DNA of 64,000 nucleotides from an uncultured Lachnospiraceae bacterium (GTDB lineage: Bacteria > Bacillota > Clostridia > Lachnospirales > Lachnospiraceae): positions 1 to 64,000 of the forward strand of contig CANQUG010000010.1 in NCBI GenBank assembly GCA_947626985.1, given 5' to 3'. Under the pieces are notes generated by a model. The model did no database searches and was not told the DNA's origin. It worked only from the letters and a program-made list of their open reading frames with translations. The translations under genes were made by a program, and so were the position numbers. Below, piece by piece: positions 37,343 through 47,703 of this stretch. The first letter of the stretch is position 1. Each line of letters opens with the position of its first letter.

Positions 37343-38536
37343 TTACGCCCGGGCCAGCTCCGTCCTCAGTCTGCCCGCCAGTTCTCCCTGAGCCGTCTCC
37401 TCCAGATAGTTCAGATAAAGCTCCATGATATCATCATCCAGCCCGCAGAACTCCCCTTTGTCCATGCACCGCCGGATCCATCTGGTATACGGCCGGAAAA
37501 CGGCTTCCAGTCTCATATAATCTCCGCACTCATACAGGCTGAAAATATACTCCTTCTTCTGCCGCAGGCCCGTCCTCAGCTCGCTGCCCGTTCCGTACAG
37601 CTTGATGTGATCCCAGGCCTCCTCGAAATGATCCCTGGTCCTGCGCATGGGAGTGTCGGTGAGGAACTGTCTCCTCCTGGCATTCAGAAAACGCTTCTGG
37701 GAGCCGATCTCCTTCAGGAACTCCCCACAGCCCACTTCCGCGCTGGTCATCACCGTAAAATTATTTCTGTAGACGCCCGGGGAGATCTGTGCGTAATTTT
37801 CTCCGAACGCCGTTCTGAGATATTTTTTATAATTCTCCGGAATCAGGAAGGAATGACCCTCCAGCTCCGCATCCCGGACTCCGTCAAAAATGTCCGCCGG
37901 ATAGGATTTTGTCTCCGTCCGGCTGCTTTTCAGGAGGTAAGCGCCTCCCCGGGGATTCTTCCTGGCCCTCGCAAAGAGTCTGTACAGGCTTTTTCCCACC
38001 CGGCCTCTGCCGGCGAGACACAGGACACGCATTCCCATTCCCCATATCATGGATGAGAATTTCCACTCGATGCCGTAGCTGTAGCAGGTTTCCATCCATC
38101 CGGTCTCCAGAATATCCAGGATCTTTTCCTTTTTTTCGGAGGCGGGGCCTCCTCTCAGGGGCAGAATATTCACCCCCAGACCGGGATAACGGAAATTTGG
38201 GCCCACATGGAGACAGTAACAGGTCGTGTCCGGATTTTCATAGCGAAGATAAAAGCCCGGAAAAAACCTGTGGCTGCACATGGATTCCAGAACCCTCCCG
38301 GACATCTGTTTCTTTTTGAAGGCACGGCGGAACCGTTCCATATCCCCCGTCTTCATCACCACGCAGCCTGTGAGCGGATTCTGCGAAAAGGGCCTGTTCA
38401 TCACGGCCCGCAGGGTAAGCTGGGGGGAAAGAAAGTAGGGAATGCGGTTTTCCCTGCAGATTTTATCGATTTCCATCAGAAGCGAAAATACTTCCTGCTG
38501 CTCTTTGTTCAATGCGGTTTCTCCTGTCTGATTCAT
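37343..38536 (-). CDS. Divergent LicD-like protein lacking the catalytic DDxD motif
   Basis: EIDKICRENRIPYFLSPQLTLRAVMNRPFSQNPLTGCVVMKTGDMERF aligns with the adjacent LicD EIDAICKKHHLRYVMAGGSLIGVVRHEGFVPWDDDVDIYMPKKDWDAF. Confidence 0.7.
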   Translation of the reverse strand: MNQTGETALNKEQQEVFSLLMEIDKICRENRIPYFLSPQLTLRAVMNRPFSQNPLTGCVVMKTGDMERFRRAFKKKQMSGRVLESMCSHRFFPGFYLRYENPDTTCYCLHVGPNFRYPGLGVNILPLRGGPASEKKEKILDILETGWMETCYSYGIEWKFSSMIWGMGMRVLCLAGRGRVGKSLYRLFARARKNPRGGAYLLKSSRTETKSYPADIFDGVRDAELEGHSFLIPENYKKYLRTAFGENYAQISPGVYRNNFTVMTSAEVGCGEFLKEIGSQKRFLNARRRQFLTDTPMRRTRDHFEEAWDHIKLYGTGSELRTGLRQKKEYIFSLYECGDYMRLEAVFRPYTRWIRRCMDKGEFCGLDDDIMELYLNYLEETAQGELAGRLRTELARA

Positions 38537-38594
38537 TCCGGCCGGGGCCTGCGCAGGCGGCGCGGACCCCGGCGGAAGGTTTTCTTCTGGTTCT

Positions 38595-40874
38595 TCACTC
38601 TGAGGCAAATTCCCCGGCCAGCCTCTGGATATCCTCCAGAGTTCCGTATTTGCCAAGCCAATGATCCAGATACCGGGAGGCGTCCGTTTTTCCCGCATAG
38701 ACGGAAAGCTTTCTGCCGCCGTGGTACCAGTCTCTCATAATGGTTTTCTGAAGCTTCTCCTTCACCTGCAGGGGCAGGGCGAAGGTGAGGGCTTCCAGGT
38801 ATTTTCCGAAAGCGGTGTCCGTATGGCCCTGCCGGAAGAAAATATCGCCCTGGAGCTTTCTCAGAACTCCCTCATCTTCCCCGGAAGCCTCTCGGCTCTC
38901 GCTTTTTTTCAGCAGCTCTTCCAGCTCCTGTCGGCTCCCGGCAGTCTGAATCTCCGCGCCGAAGCGGGCCATGGCGGGACTGCAGCCGGATTTTTCCAGA
39001 ATCTTCGTCAGCGCCTCCAGGTACAGCGCCTTCCCTTCCCCGTCCTCCGCCGCAGCACATTTCTCATATCCCGACAGAGCTTCCTGCTCCAGCTTATCCA
39101 GCTCCTCCTGGGAGCCGGCGCGGGCGATGCGGGGGAAGCGCTCTGCGGCCTGAACCGCCGGATCTTCGGGAAGGAGTCTCCTCCATCGCTTCAGAAGCTC
39201 TTCCGCCTCCGTCAGCTTCCCGGCTTCCAGAAGCTCTTCCGCCTGTCTCAGGGCTGCGCCCTTCTCCTCCCTCAGGAATTTATCCAGTTCCAGCTGGACG
39301 ATCCCGTTGGAGGTGGCGGTCCTGGCCTTTTCGTAGGCGGCAAGGGCTCTGTCTTTCTCCTTCTCCATCCACAGAAGGTCTCCCTCATATTTCAGAAAAT
39401 ATCCGTCCCCGGGGAAACGCTTCCCGGCCTCTCTCAAAAATCCCCATGCCTCGGCGGTATTTCCCTCCGTCCGGGCCCGTTCCATCACGAAACGGCAGCG
39501 CAGCTTCAGAAATCCCGGATGGGCGGGATACCTCTCCAGAAGCCGGACGCAGATTTTTTCTGATTCCTCCGGATTTCTGCTCTCATAGAGGCCCACGGCC
39601 TTCCGGAATCTGAGAATATCCTTTCTCAGCCTTTTCATCTCCTCATTCAGACCCGAAATCTGTTTCTTCACCTGAAGGAGACGCCAGGCCTTCGCCGCCC
39701 TCTCCGTATAGAACAGAGTCAGAACGGCAGTATAGAACACCTCATCCTCCAGCTCTATGAGAATGGGGTGATAAAATCGATAAATATTTACAAAATCCTC
39801 CCGTCCCACAAAGGGGGCGCTGCACTGAGCCTGATAATATTTGCTGAAGACATCGCTCAGCTCTCCGAAATCCAGAGCCTCCCTCAGGGCCCTCAGATCC
39901 GTATGCTTCCTCTTCATAAGGGCCTTCAGGTCCATCACCACGCATCTGGCGTACAGGCGGAGCCTGTGGCCGCCGATGCGGTGATCCCTTTTCGCCTGAA
40001 GGAGCTGCCAGCTTTTGCGCAGCACTGCCTCCCGCCACAGCTTTTTTCCGTCCAGTCCGGGCATGTATTCCTCCCGGAACTCCTCGTACCCCGTACCCTC
40101 CACGGTCACGGCCATATGGGAGGTGCGCTCCTCATGGTCCGGAATATAGGACCATTCGTCCCCGTAGTGCCAGATCAGGTAATCGCTGGTCCTGGCGGGA
40201 ATCATCACCTCCAGATCCTCGAACTTCCCGTACTTCACGGGAAACATCATATCCTTGTCAAAGAGGAACGGACAGCCGCCCCAGCGCATGGCGTACCGGC
40301 TGCACTCCTCCTCTTTATAGGAAAACATGATCTTTTCCAGCTTTTTCAGCGTCCGTTCCCTTCCCAGAAGCTTCATGGACAGAAGGTACTTCCAGTACAG
40401 GGTCACCGGAATCTCCCACCTGGCGCCGTACACCACGGAAATTCCCACCAGCTCCGAATAGATCATCATATGGGTCCTGTATTTCTCGTACTCCCTGTCG
40501 TCGTCCGGTATGGGATCCAGGGTGAGCACGTCGATGATCTCCCCCGCCTTATCGTCGCTGACGATCTGGTGACGGTGGATCACACAGCTGGATGTGTCCG
40601 CGTATCTGGGAAAGGTATTGGTAAAATTCCGGGTCACATCCACACACTGAACGGCCCGGTGGGGCGGAAACTCCCGGCCGGAGAGGGCCACGAAGGCGTC
40701 CCAGTCCTTTTTGGGCATATAGATATCCACATCGTCGTCCCAGGGCACGAATCCCTCATGACGGACTACTCCGATGAGACTTCCGCCGGCCATCACGTAC
40801 CGGAGATGATGTTTTTTACAAATGGCATCAATCTCCCGCAGCAGCCGGAGAAGGTGTTTCTGTTTTGACGTCAT
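38595..40874 (-). CDS. LicD family phosphotransferase with long C-terminal TPR-like region
   Basis: GGSLIGVVRHEGFVPWDDDVDIYM. Confidence 0.93.
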   Translation of the reverse strand: MTSKQKHLLRLLREIDAICKKHHLRYVMAGGSLIGVVRHEGFVPWDDDVDIYMPKKDWDAFVALSGREFPPHRAVQCVDVTRNFTNTFPRYADTSSCVIHRHQIVSDDKAGEIIDVLTLDPIPDDDREYEKYRTHMMIYSELVGISVVYGARWEIPVTLYWKYLLSMKLLGRERTLKKLEKIMFSYKEEECSRYAMRWGGCPFLFDKDMMFPVKYGKFEDLEVMIPARTSDYLIWHYGDEWSYIPDHEERTSHMAVTVEGTGYEEFREEYMPGLDGKKLWREAVLRKSWQLLQAKRDHRIGGHRLRLYARCVVMDLKALMKRKHTDLRALREALDFGELSDVFSKYYQAQCSAPFVGREDFVNIYRFYHPILIELEDEVFYTAVLTLFYTERAAKAWRLLQVKKQISGLNEEMKRLRKDILRFRKAVGLYESRNPEESEKICVRLLERYPAHPGFLKLRCRFVMERARTEGNTAEAWGFLREAGKRFPGDGYFLKYEGDLLWMEKEKDRALAAYEKARTATSNGIVQLELDKFLREEKGAALRQAEELLEAGKLTEAEELLKRWRRLLPEDPAVQAAERFPRIARAGSQEELDKLEQEALSGYEKCAAAEDGEGKALYLEALTKILEKSGCSPAMARFGAEIQTAGSRQELEELLKKSESREASGEDEGVLRKLQGDIFFRQGHTDTAFGKYLEALTFALPLQVKEKLQKTIMRDWYHGGRKLSVYAGKTDASRYLDHWLGKYGTLEDIQRLAGEFASE

Positions 40875-40945
40875 ATTCTGTCCTCTTTTTCTGCTGATCC
40901 TGTCTGATCGAACTGTCTCCGGAATCCGGCCTGCGGTCCCGGCCA

Positions 40946-42253
40946 TCAGCCGTCGCTCTGAGAGTTGATGATCTTCATCACATCCGCCAGGGCCTCCGAC
41001 TCCTCGTAAAAGAGTCTGGTACACTCTGTTCTTACATCTCTGATCATGATCATCAGCTCCTGAAGGAGATAACGGAAACCGTTCCCCTCAAAATTAAAAC
41101 TGTATCTCTTCAGAAACTCATTGCCCCGGAGCTTCGCCTCGAAATACCCCGTATTCCACCAGTCCCCGGGAACATGAATGCGCCCGCCGTCCCCCAGAAT
41201 GGTGAGCCCGCTCTCCACGTCCAGCCCGGAGCCGATCTCTATGGTAGCCAGAGCCCGGGGATATTTCATGGTGATCACCTTATAAACGGGCTCTCCCCGG
41301 TCGTCCGAGACTGCATTGCAGGAAACGTCCCCGCAGCTCTGTCCCATGATCTTCATGACGGCGCAGACCCCGTGGACCACCGTCTCATCGAAGGAATTTC
41401 CTCCGCCGAACACGTCTCTGGAAATGGAGCATTTCACGCTTATCACCCGGCCGATCAGATTGCAGTGGATCAGCCACACCAGCTGATTAAAGGCTCTCAG
41501 ATAAACCGGCATGATCTTCTCCACCAGAACCACCCGGCGCTCCTCCGCCCTGTGGAAGAGCTCCCGGAGCACGCCGGAATCCTCGCTGATGGGGGAATCG
41601 CTGATCACATATTTCCCCTCCCGGACGGCCCGGTCCACATACTCCAGCTTCTCGGGAGCGGGGCATTTTACGTAGACGATGTCCGCCTGCTCCAGAAAAC
41701 GGTCATAATCGTTCCAGTACGAATTCAGCTCGTATTTTTCGCAGAAGCTGCGGGCCGTCTCCTCATCCCGGGAAAACACGCTGTCCACGTGAATGCCGCT
41801 GACATGCTTGGATTCCCAGACGATGCCGTGGTCCTCCCCGTCCTCCGTGACGATGCCCACCCGGTAGATGGTCCCGGCGCTGCGGAGCATGGTGCTGGAA
41901 ATATTCTTGGTCCTCTGGAGATATCGGACTTCGCAGTATTTGTTCAGATAATCGAATTTTCCCCGCCAGTCGGAACCCAGGGCAAGAATGTCCACATTGT
42001 ACTTGATGATATCGTTCAGCTTCTGCCCCTGATATTCCTCGACGATGATCTCGTCGGCCAGCCCGGTTTTTCTCACGTTCTCCATTCTCTGGGCCAGGCT
42101 GTCCCGGACGTTCAGCTTCCCCCGCTCGATGTCGTAGCTCTCGCTGGTGACTCCCACGATCAGGTAATCTCCCAGCTCCCTGGCATGCTTGATGATATTG
42201 TAGTGGCCCTGGTGAAACAGATCGAAGGTGCCGTATGTAATCACTTTTTTCAT
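40946..42253 (-). CDS. Fusion: TagD-like cytidylyltransferase plus Gfo/Idh/MocA oxidoreductase
   Basis: N-term GTFDLFHQGHYNIIKHA...LGSDWRGKF...RTKNISSTMLR; C-term VSGIHVDSVFSRDEETARSFCEKY...VYVKCPAPEKLEYVDRAVREGKYVISDSPIS. Confidence 0.9.
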   Translation of the reverse strand: MKKVITYGTFDLFHQGHYNIIKHARELGDYLIVGVTSESYDIERGKLNVRDSLAQRMENVRKTGLADEIIVEEYQGQKLNDIIKYNVDILALGSDWRGKFDYLNKYCEVRYLQRTKNISSTMLRSAGTIYRVGIVTEDGEDHGIVWESKHVSGIHVDSVFSRDEETARSFCEKYELNSYWNDYDRFLEQADIVYVKCPAPEKLEYVDRAVREGKYVISDSPISEDSGVLRELFHRAEERRVVLVEKIMPVYLRAFNQLVWLIHCNLIGRVISVKCSISRDVFGGGNSFDETVVHGVCAVMKIMGQSCGDVSCNAVSDDRGEPVYKVITMKYPRALATIEIGSGLDVESGLTILGDGGRIHVPGDWWNTGYFEAKLRGNEFLKRYSFNFEGNGFRYLLQELMIMIRDVRTECTRLFYEESEALADVMKIINSQSDG

Positions 42254-43395
42254 ATATTCTCCCGCTCCTCCGGCTCCGCGGCGGGAACCGGCGCCTCCGC
42301 GGCCTGACGCCGCCGGCCTTTCCTCTCGAATCTCAAATCCTCGTCGCTGTCGTACTCGTCCTCCAGTCCCTCGTCCTTCACCTGCTTCTCCCGCTTAAAG
42401 ATCAGGAAGGTGAGAAGATTCATAAACTGTGTGTAAAGGAAATCCACAGGCGGACTTCCCAGGATCAGCACGAAGGCGAAGGAAAGCGCCAGCAGTCCCC
42501 ACACGTTCATCAGCTGGGGAATCTTCAGGATCTGAAGCCCGTCCATGGCGATCATGATGGGATAATGGAAAAAATAAATCCCCATGGTGTTTCTTCCGAT
42601 GAAGGTCAGCGGCAGCTTCCGGTCCGGAAGAAGAGCCAAAAGGGTAAAGATCAGAGTAAAGGAAACCAGATACATCAGAAGCCGTATGATGATTCCCGTC
42701 TCCATGGTCAGGCCGCATACTTCATAGGAATGATTTCCGCGGAAAATATCCACGGCCATGCCGTTGGAGATCATGTAATGGGGAATGGCGAAAAGAAGGA
42801 GGCCGGAAAACAGGATCAGCACCCACTTGCCCTTAAATCTCCGGATCTTCGCCGTATAGCCGCTGTCCCAAAGATAACCGGCCACAAAAAACGGGAAAAA
42901 TACCACGATCCGGGAAGCGGAGAGATAAGTGGAAAATTCCGGCCGGGTACCCGCCCACAAAGCCAGGACGATACCCGCGGGAACAGCGAACCGGACCTTG
43001 CCCATGGCTCCCACAGTGAGGCGGTACACAAAGAGGGCCAGAAGATACCACATGGCCGTCCCGGAGGGCCGGAGGATCTCAAAATCCATGGAATCTCCCA
43101 CCCAGACGGTGGCGTACCAGGTCAGGCTGTACCCCAGAATATAAGGGATCAGAAGATTCTTCACATTCTTCAGCACATCCTGGGATTTCTTGGAGAGATA
43201 TCCGGACACAAAAATAAAAGCCGGCATGTGAAAGATGGTAATGGCATACCAGATATACCGGACCACCTGATCTCTTCTGTTCAGCTGGAACGCAATCACA
43301 TGATTGAATACCACCAGAAAAATCAGTAAAACTTTTATATTGTCGATCAGATACGAGTAAGGCAGAGCCTGATTCCGTACTTTTTTCCTCATCAT
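42250..43395 (-). CDS. Acyltransferase 3 family membrane protein
   Basis: DNIKVLLIFLVVFNHVIAFQL; ITIFHMPAFIFVSGYLSKKS; multiple TMs. Confidence 0.9.
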   Translation of the reverse strand: MMRKKVRNQALPYSYLIDNIKVLLIFLVVFNHVIAFQLNRRDQVVRYIWYAITIFHMPAFIFVSGYLSKKSQDVLKNVKNLLIPYILGYSLTWYATVWVGDSMDFEILRPSGTAMWYLLALFVYRLTVGAMGKVRFAVPAGIVLALWAGTRPEFSTYLSASRIVVFFPFFVAGYLWDSGYTAKIRRFKGKWVLILFSGLLLFAIPHYMISNGMAVDIFRGNHSYEVCGLTMETGIIIRLLMYLVSFTLIFTLLALLPDRKLPLTFIGRNTMGIYFFHYPIMIAMDGLQILKIPQLMNVWGLLALSFAFVLILGSPPVDFLYTQFMNLLTFLIFKREKQVKDEGLEDEYDSDEDLRFERKGRRRQAAEAPVPAAEPEERENI

Positions 43396-43638
43396 TTTTT
43401 CACCTTGTAATAAAATTATGACTAAATGATAACATACTTCTATCATTTTTGGAATAAAAATTTAAGATCACAGGGGTAAAACTTCGTCCAGTTTACTATT
43501 GCCATTCCCAAAGGCTTAGTGTATCATAACAAACGACAAAGAAACGGTCCGACGGCCATAATTTCCTTTCGGGGAAGAAGGCCAGGAAAAAAACAGGGCC
43601 TTCCGGCAGGCGGAGCAAAGCGCCGGCACTCTAAATTC

Positions 43639-44448
43639 ATGAATAAAAAAGGGATGTTTTCAATGTACAGAAAATTCAGAAACGACATAAAAAAATACTG
43701 GAAATACGCCGTTTATTCTGCAAGGGCCCAGCTGAAATCCGAGATCGCCAACTCCTATCTGAGCTGGCTGTGGTGGATCCTGGATCCCTTCTGTTTTATG
43801 CTGATCTACGTGTTTATTTTCGGGGTGGTGTTCAACTCCCGGGCGCCCCATTTCCCCGTGTTCGTATTCACCGGAAACACCATGTGGAACTTCTTCAACA
43901 AGAACCTGATCCAGAGCGTGACCATTGTAAAAAAGAACCGCGCCATCGTCTCCAAGGTCTACCTGCCCAAGTATATCCTGCTCATGTCCAGGATGGGAGT
44001 AAACGCCTTTAAAATGGCGGTGGCCTCCACCATTATCGTGGGAATGCTGATCTTCTACAGAATCCCCATTACGGCCAACATCTGGTTCGCCATCCCCATT
44101 CTCATCACCCTGACTCTGGTGGTTTTCGGGATCGGCTGCTTTCTCCTTCACTACGGCGTATTTGTGGAGGATCTGTCCAACGTGATGACTCTCGTTCTCC
44201 GTCTCGTGTTTTATATGACGGGTATTTTCTGGGATATTATGGACAAGCTGGATCCGCCCTACAACGCCATCGTGTGCAGGGTCAATCCGGCAGCCTTTCT
44301 CCTTCACAACCTGAGAGAATGCGTGATCTACGGCAGAACTCCGGACTGGAAGCTGCTCATCGTCTGGTTCTTTATCGGACTGGGCATCAGCATTCTGGGC
44401 ATCCGGAAAATTTATAAAAACGAGAACAGCTACGTAAAGTCCATCTGA
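43639..44448 (+). CDS. ABC-2 type polysaccharide/teichoic acid export permease
   Basis: LKSEIANSYLSWLWWILDPFCFMLIYVFIFGVVF. Confidence 0.92.
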   Translation: MNKKGMFSMYRKFRNDIKKYWKYAVYSARAQLKSEIANSYLSWLWWILDPFCFMLIYVFIFGVVFNSRAPHFPVFVFTGNTMWNFFNKNLIQSVTIVKKNRAIVSKVYLPKYILLMSRMGVNAFKMAVASTIIVGMLIFYRIPITANIWFAIPILITLTLVVFGIGCFLLHYGVFVEDLSNVMTLVLRLVFYMTGIFWDIMDKLDPPYNAIVCRVNPAAFLLHNLRECVIYGRTPDWKLLIVWFFIGLGISILGIRKIYKNENSYVKSI

Positions 44449-44534
44449 CAAAAAAGGGAAGCCCCGCCGTGAGGAATCATTCCTCCCCCGGCCGGCTTCC
44501 CCTACTCTCTGACAGAATCATAAGGTGAGCTTAT

Positions 44535-45272
44535 ATGGAAGAAAAATATGCAATCGAAGTAAAAGATCTGGTTATCAGCTACCGGAATCTGAAAAAATTA
44601 AATCTCAAAGAGACTTTCTTCAAGTGGAAACGCACCAAGGCGGAAACCTTCGTAGCCGTCAAAGGCATCTCCTTCCGCGTCCGGGAGGGCGAAATCCTGG
44701 GCATCATCGGAAAGAACGGAAGCGGAAAATCCACCACGCTGAACGCCCTGGCGGGGATCTTTTCCCCGGACTCCGGCACCATCGATCTCCACGGTCACAG
44801 CATCTCCCTTCTTTCCATCGGAGTGGGGTTCCAGAAGGAAATGACCGGGCGGGAAAACATCATGCTTTCCGGCATGCTTCTGGGATTTTCCGAGAATGAG
44901 ATCAAGGAAAAAGAGCAGAAGATCATCGATTTCGCAGGGCTGGAAAACTTCATCGATATGCCTGTGCGGACCTATTCCAGCGGCATGTATTCCAAACTGG
45001 CCTTTTCCATCACGGCCATCCTGGAGACGGATATCATGCTCATCGACGAGGTCCTCAGCGTGGGCGACCAGCGTTTCAAAAAGAAAAGCTTCCGCAAAAT
45101 GAAGAAACTCATTTCAGACGAAAGCCGTACCGTGGTCATCGTCTCCCACAACCTGAACACCCTGCGGGAGCTGTGCAATACCGTCCTCTGGATGGACGAC
45201 GGGGAAATAAAAATGAAAGGCGATCCCGAAACCGTGCTGGACGCCTACGAAGCCTATATGGAAGAAGAATGA
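44535..45272 (+). CDS. ABC transporter ATP-binding protein (polysaccharide/teichoic acid export)
   Basis: GIIGKNGSGKSTTLNALAGIF; YSSGMYSKLAFSI; ILLIDEVLSVGD-like (IMLIDEVLSVGDQRF). Confidence 0.95.
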   Translation: MEEKYAIEVKDLVISYRNLKKLNLKETFFKWKRTKAETFVAVKGISFRVREGEILGIIGKNGSGKSTTLNALAGIFSPDSGTIDLHGHSISLLSIGVGFQKEMTGRENIMLSGMLLGFSENEIKEKEQKIIDFAGLENFIDMPVRTYSSGMYSKLAFSITAILETDIMLIDEVLSVGDQRFKKKSFRKMKKLISDESRTVVIVSHNLNTLRELCNTVLWMDDGEIKMKGDPETVLDAYEAYMEEE

Positions 45273-45292
45273 GAAGCGGCCGTCGCGGCCTT

Positions 45293-46060
45293 TTACATCC
45301 AGTATTTCTGTACGCCGTGCAGTGCGTAGGAAATAAAAAACAGACAGCTTTTCACCGTGCCGTACCCCATACAGCGGTAAACCCTGTAGGTGTCCGCCGC
45401 GGACCGGAGCTTGTTCCCCGACTTGCTGTCCCGGCTGATCCGGTAGTTCAGATAGGGATAATCCAGTCCCGCCGCTCTGTCATACTTTCGGAGAACCCGG
45501 AGCCAGGTGAGATAATCCTCATGGATCTCGTCGTGCTCCATGGGAAACTCCAGCGCCGCCTCCCTCTTTATGACCACGGAAGAACAGCTGATGCAGTTGT
45601 GCTTCAGCAGTTCCCGGTAGGTGATCTCCCTCCTTACAGGGATATATTTTCCTGTGGAGGCGCCGTCATATCTGCACAGCGTCCGTCCTGTGGAGCAGAG
45701 CACACAGCCGGACTCCTCCAGAAGGCGGAGCTGAGCTCTCAGCTTGCCCTTTTCCCACCAGTCGTCCGCATCCAGAAAGGCCACATAAAGGCCCGCGGCC
45801 TCCTTCACTCCCCGGTTGCGGGAGGCTGCCGCTCCCATGTTCTTCTCATTTCTCAGTCTCCGGAAATTCTCCCGGTTCTCATATTCTCCCAGAATCTCCC
45901 AGGTCCCGTCCTCCGACCCGTCGTCCACCGCGATCAGTTCCAGAGAAATGTCCTGAATAAAAACGGAATCCAGGGCCTGACGGACCACAGCGGCCCCGTT
46001 ATGAACGGGCAGGACCACCGATACAAGAGGAAGCATGGCTTCCGCGTTTTCGTCTCTCAT
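45293..46060 (-). CDS. Glycosyltransferase family 2
   Basis: VSVVLPVHNGAAVVRQALDSVFIQDISLELIAVDDGSEDGT; DADDWW. Confidence 0.94.
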   Translation of the reverse strand: MRDENAEAMLPLVSVVLPVHNGAAVVRQALDSVFIQDISLELIAVDDGSEDGTWEILGEYENRENFRRLRNEKNMGAAASRNRGVKEAAGLYVAFLDADDWWEKGKLRAQLRLLEESGCVLCSTGRTLCRYDGASTGKYIPVRREITYRELLKHNCISCSSVVIKREAALEFPMEHDEIHEDYLTWLRVLRKYDRAAGLDYPYLNYRISRDSKSGNKLRSAADTYRVYRCMGYGTVKSCLFFISYALHGVQKYWM

Positions 46061-46084
46061 AATTTTCCTTTTTCTTTCCCGCAG

Positions 46085-47473
46085 CTACTGCCTTTTTTCC
46101 GGATTTTCATGTTCTGCGGAGTCTTTCAGCGCATTGATCTGATCGTCCTCCACGCCCTCGGAAACCTCCTTCTGGAAAAAGATCTTTACGGTCATGAAGA
46201 TCAGCTTGATGTCCAGCAGCAGCGAATAATTTTCAATATAAAACAGATCCAGCTTCAGTTTGTCATAGGGGGTGGTGTTATACTTTCCGTACACCTGCGC
46301 GTACCCGGTGAGACCGGCCTTCACCTTCAGCCTGTAGGGAAATTCCGGAATCTCCTGCTCATACTCCTTCATGATGGAATCCCTCTCCGGTCTGGGGCCC
46401 ACCAGGGACATATCCCCCCTGAATACGTTAAACAGCTGGGGAAGCTCATCCAGATGGAGATTGCGCAGCACATTTCCCACGGGAGTAATCCGGGAATCGT
46501 GCCGGGTGGCCAGGCGGGCTCCCTGCTTCTCGGAATCCACCCGCATGCTGCGGAATTTATAAATCCGGAAGGTCTTCCCGTCTATGGTGAGCCTGTCCTG
46601 ATAATACAGAACGGGACCGCCGTCATAAGCCTTCACCGCCAGGGCAATGAGAAGCATCAGCGGGGAACACAGGACGATCCCCAGCGCGGAAAGCACAATA
46701 TCGAAGACGCGCTTCACCGCCCGCTGATCTACGGTAAGCCCCATGTTCTTCGCCACCAGAAGCGGCGTGTCGAACAGGTGGATCCGCTCGGTTCCCATAA
46801 GGATCACATCGGAGATCTTGGGACTCAGATAGCATCTGACGGAGTGAGCGAAACAGTATTTCAGATAGGGATTTCTCACCTCCGCGGGCAGGTCCCAGAT
46901 GATCACTCCCTCGTATTCACTGATCATTCTGTGGATCGCCTCCGTTCCCCGGGAAATATGCACCATTCCGCAGATGTTGTATTTATCCCGGCGGGAGCTC
47001 ATTTTTTCGATGAGATCCTCCGGGTCCCGGTCGCCGTAGATCACCAGCAGCTTCCTGGCCCGGTACAGTTTTGAATAGATGTACCGGGAGCCCCAGATCC
47101 ATACGACGATCATCACCAGCTGGACGCCCGTCATCTCCAGCATGGGCAGGGGCGGCAGATACCAGCGGTTGATCAGGGTGATCTGGAAGTACGCCACAAT
47201 ATTGGTGCAGACGGTGGCCAGGAACATGGAATAAAACACATCGATCCTCTTCAGATACCCCACCCTCAGGCCGCCGTAGAGCGTGGAAAACAGGGTATCG
47301 ATCAGGGCATAGATCATGATCAGCACCCAGTTTCCCTTGCGCCAGAAGGGCGCAAAGATCATCTTTCTGTAAAAGTCATACCACACGTATCCAAAAGCTG
47401 CCGCCTGGGCCAGAATGATCACGCTGGCCAGACAGAAAACGATCAGACGTTTATAATCTTCTCTTCTGCTCAC
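46085..47473 (-). CDS. Undecaprenyl-phosphate sugar-1-phosphate transferase
   Basis: KRVFDIVLSALGIVLCSPLMLLIALAVKAYDGGPVLYYQDRLTIDGKTFRIYKFRSM; DELPQLFNVFRGDMSLVGPRPE. Confidence 0.94.
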   Translation of the reverse strand: MSRREDYKRLIVFCLASVIILAQAAAFGYVWYDFYRKMIFAPFWRKGNWVLIMIYALIDTLFSTLYGGLRVGYLKRIDVFYSMFLATVCTNIVAYFQITLINRWYLPPLPMLEMTGVQLVMIVVWIWGSRYIYSKLYRARKLLVIYGDRDPEDLIEKMSSRRDKYNICGMVHISRGTEAIHRMISEYEGVIIWDLPAEVRNPYLKYCFAHSVRCYLSPKISDVILMGTERIHLFDTPLLVAKNMGLTVDQRAVKRVFDIVLSALGIVLCSPLMLLIALAVKAYDGGPVLYYQDRLTIDGKTFRIYKFRSMRVDSEKQGARLATRHDSRITPVGNVLRNLHLDELPQLFNVFRGDMSLVGPRPERDSIMKEYEQEIPEFPYRLKVKAGLTGYAQVYGKYNTTPYDKLKLDLFYIENYSLLLDIKLIFMTVKIFFQKEVSEGVEDDQINALKDSAEHENPEKRQ

Positions 47474-47703
47474 GAATAGTCCCTTCTTTTCACTACTGTA
47501 TTAAATCGTTAAACCCCTCGATTTTTCCGGTCAGCAAAGCTCCCCATCTGCCCCGCTGAGATTTCTATTCCCCACCATAACACATTTTCCCCGATTGTGC
47601 CAACATTTTCACAATATTTTCTTTTTTTTTCACACAAACCTGTGGAAAGATGTCCCAAAAAATTGTATAATAAAGTTTAATAAAAGGAAAGTGAGGGCTC
47701 ACA

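Noticed and set aside
45173-47074. 633-aa plus-strand ORF
   Set aside because: Antisense to GT2 and sugar-phosphate transferase genes with clear motifs.
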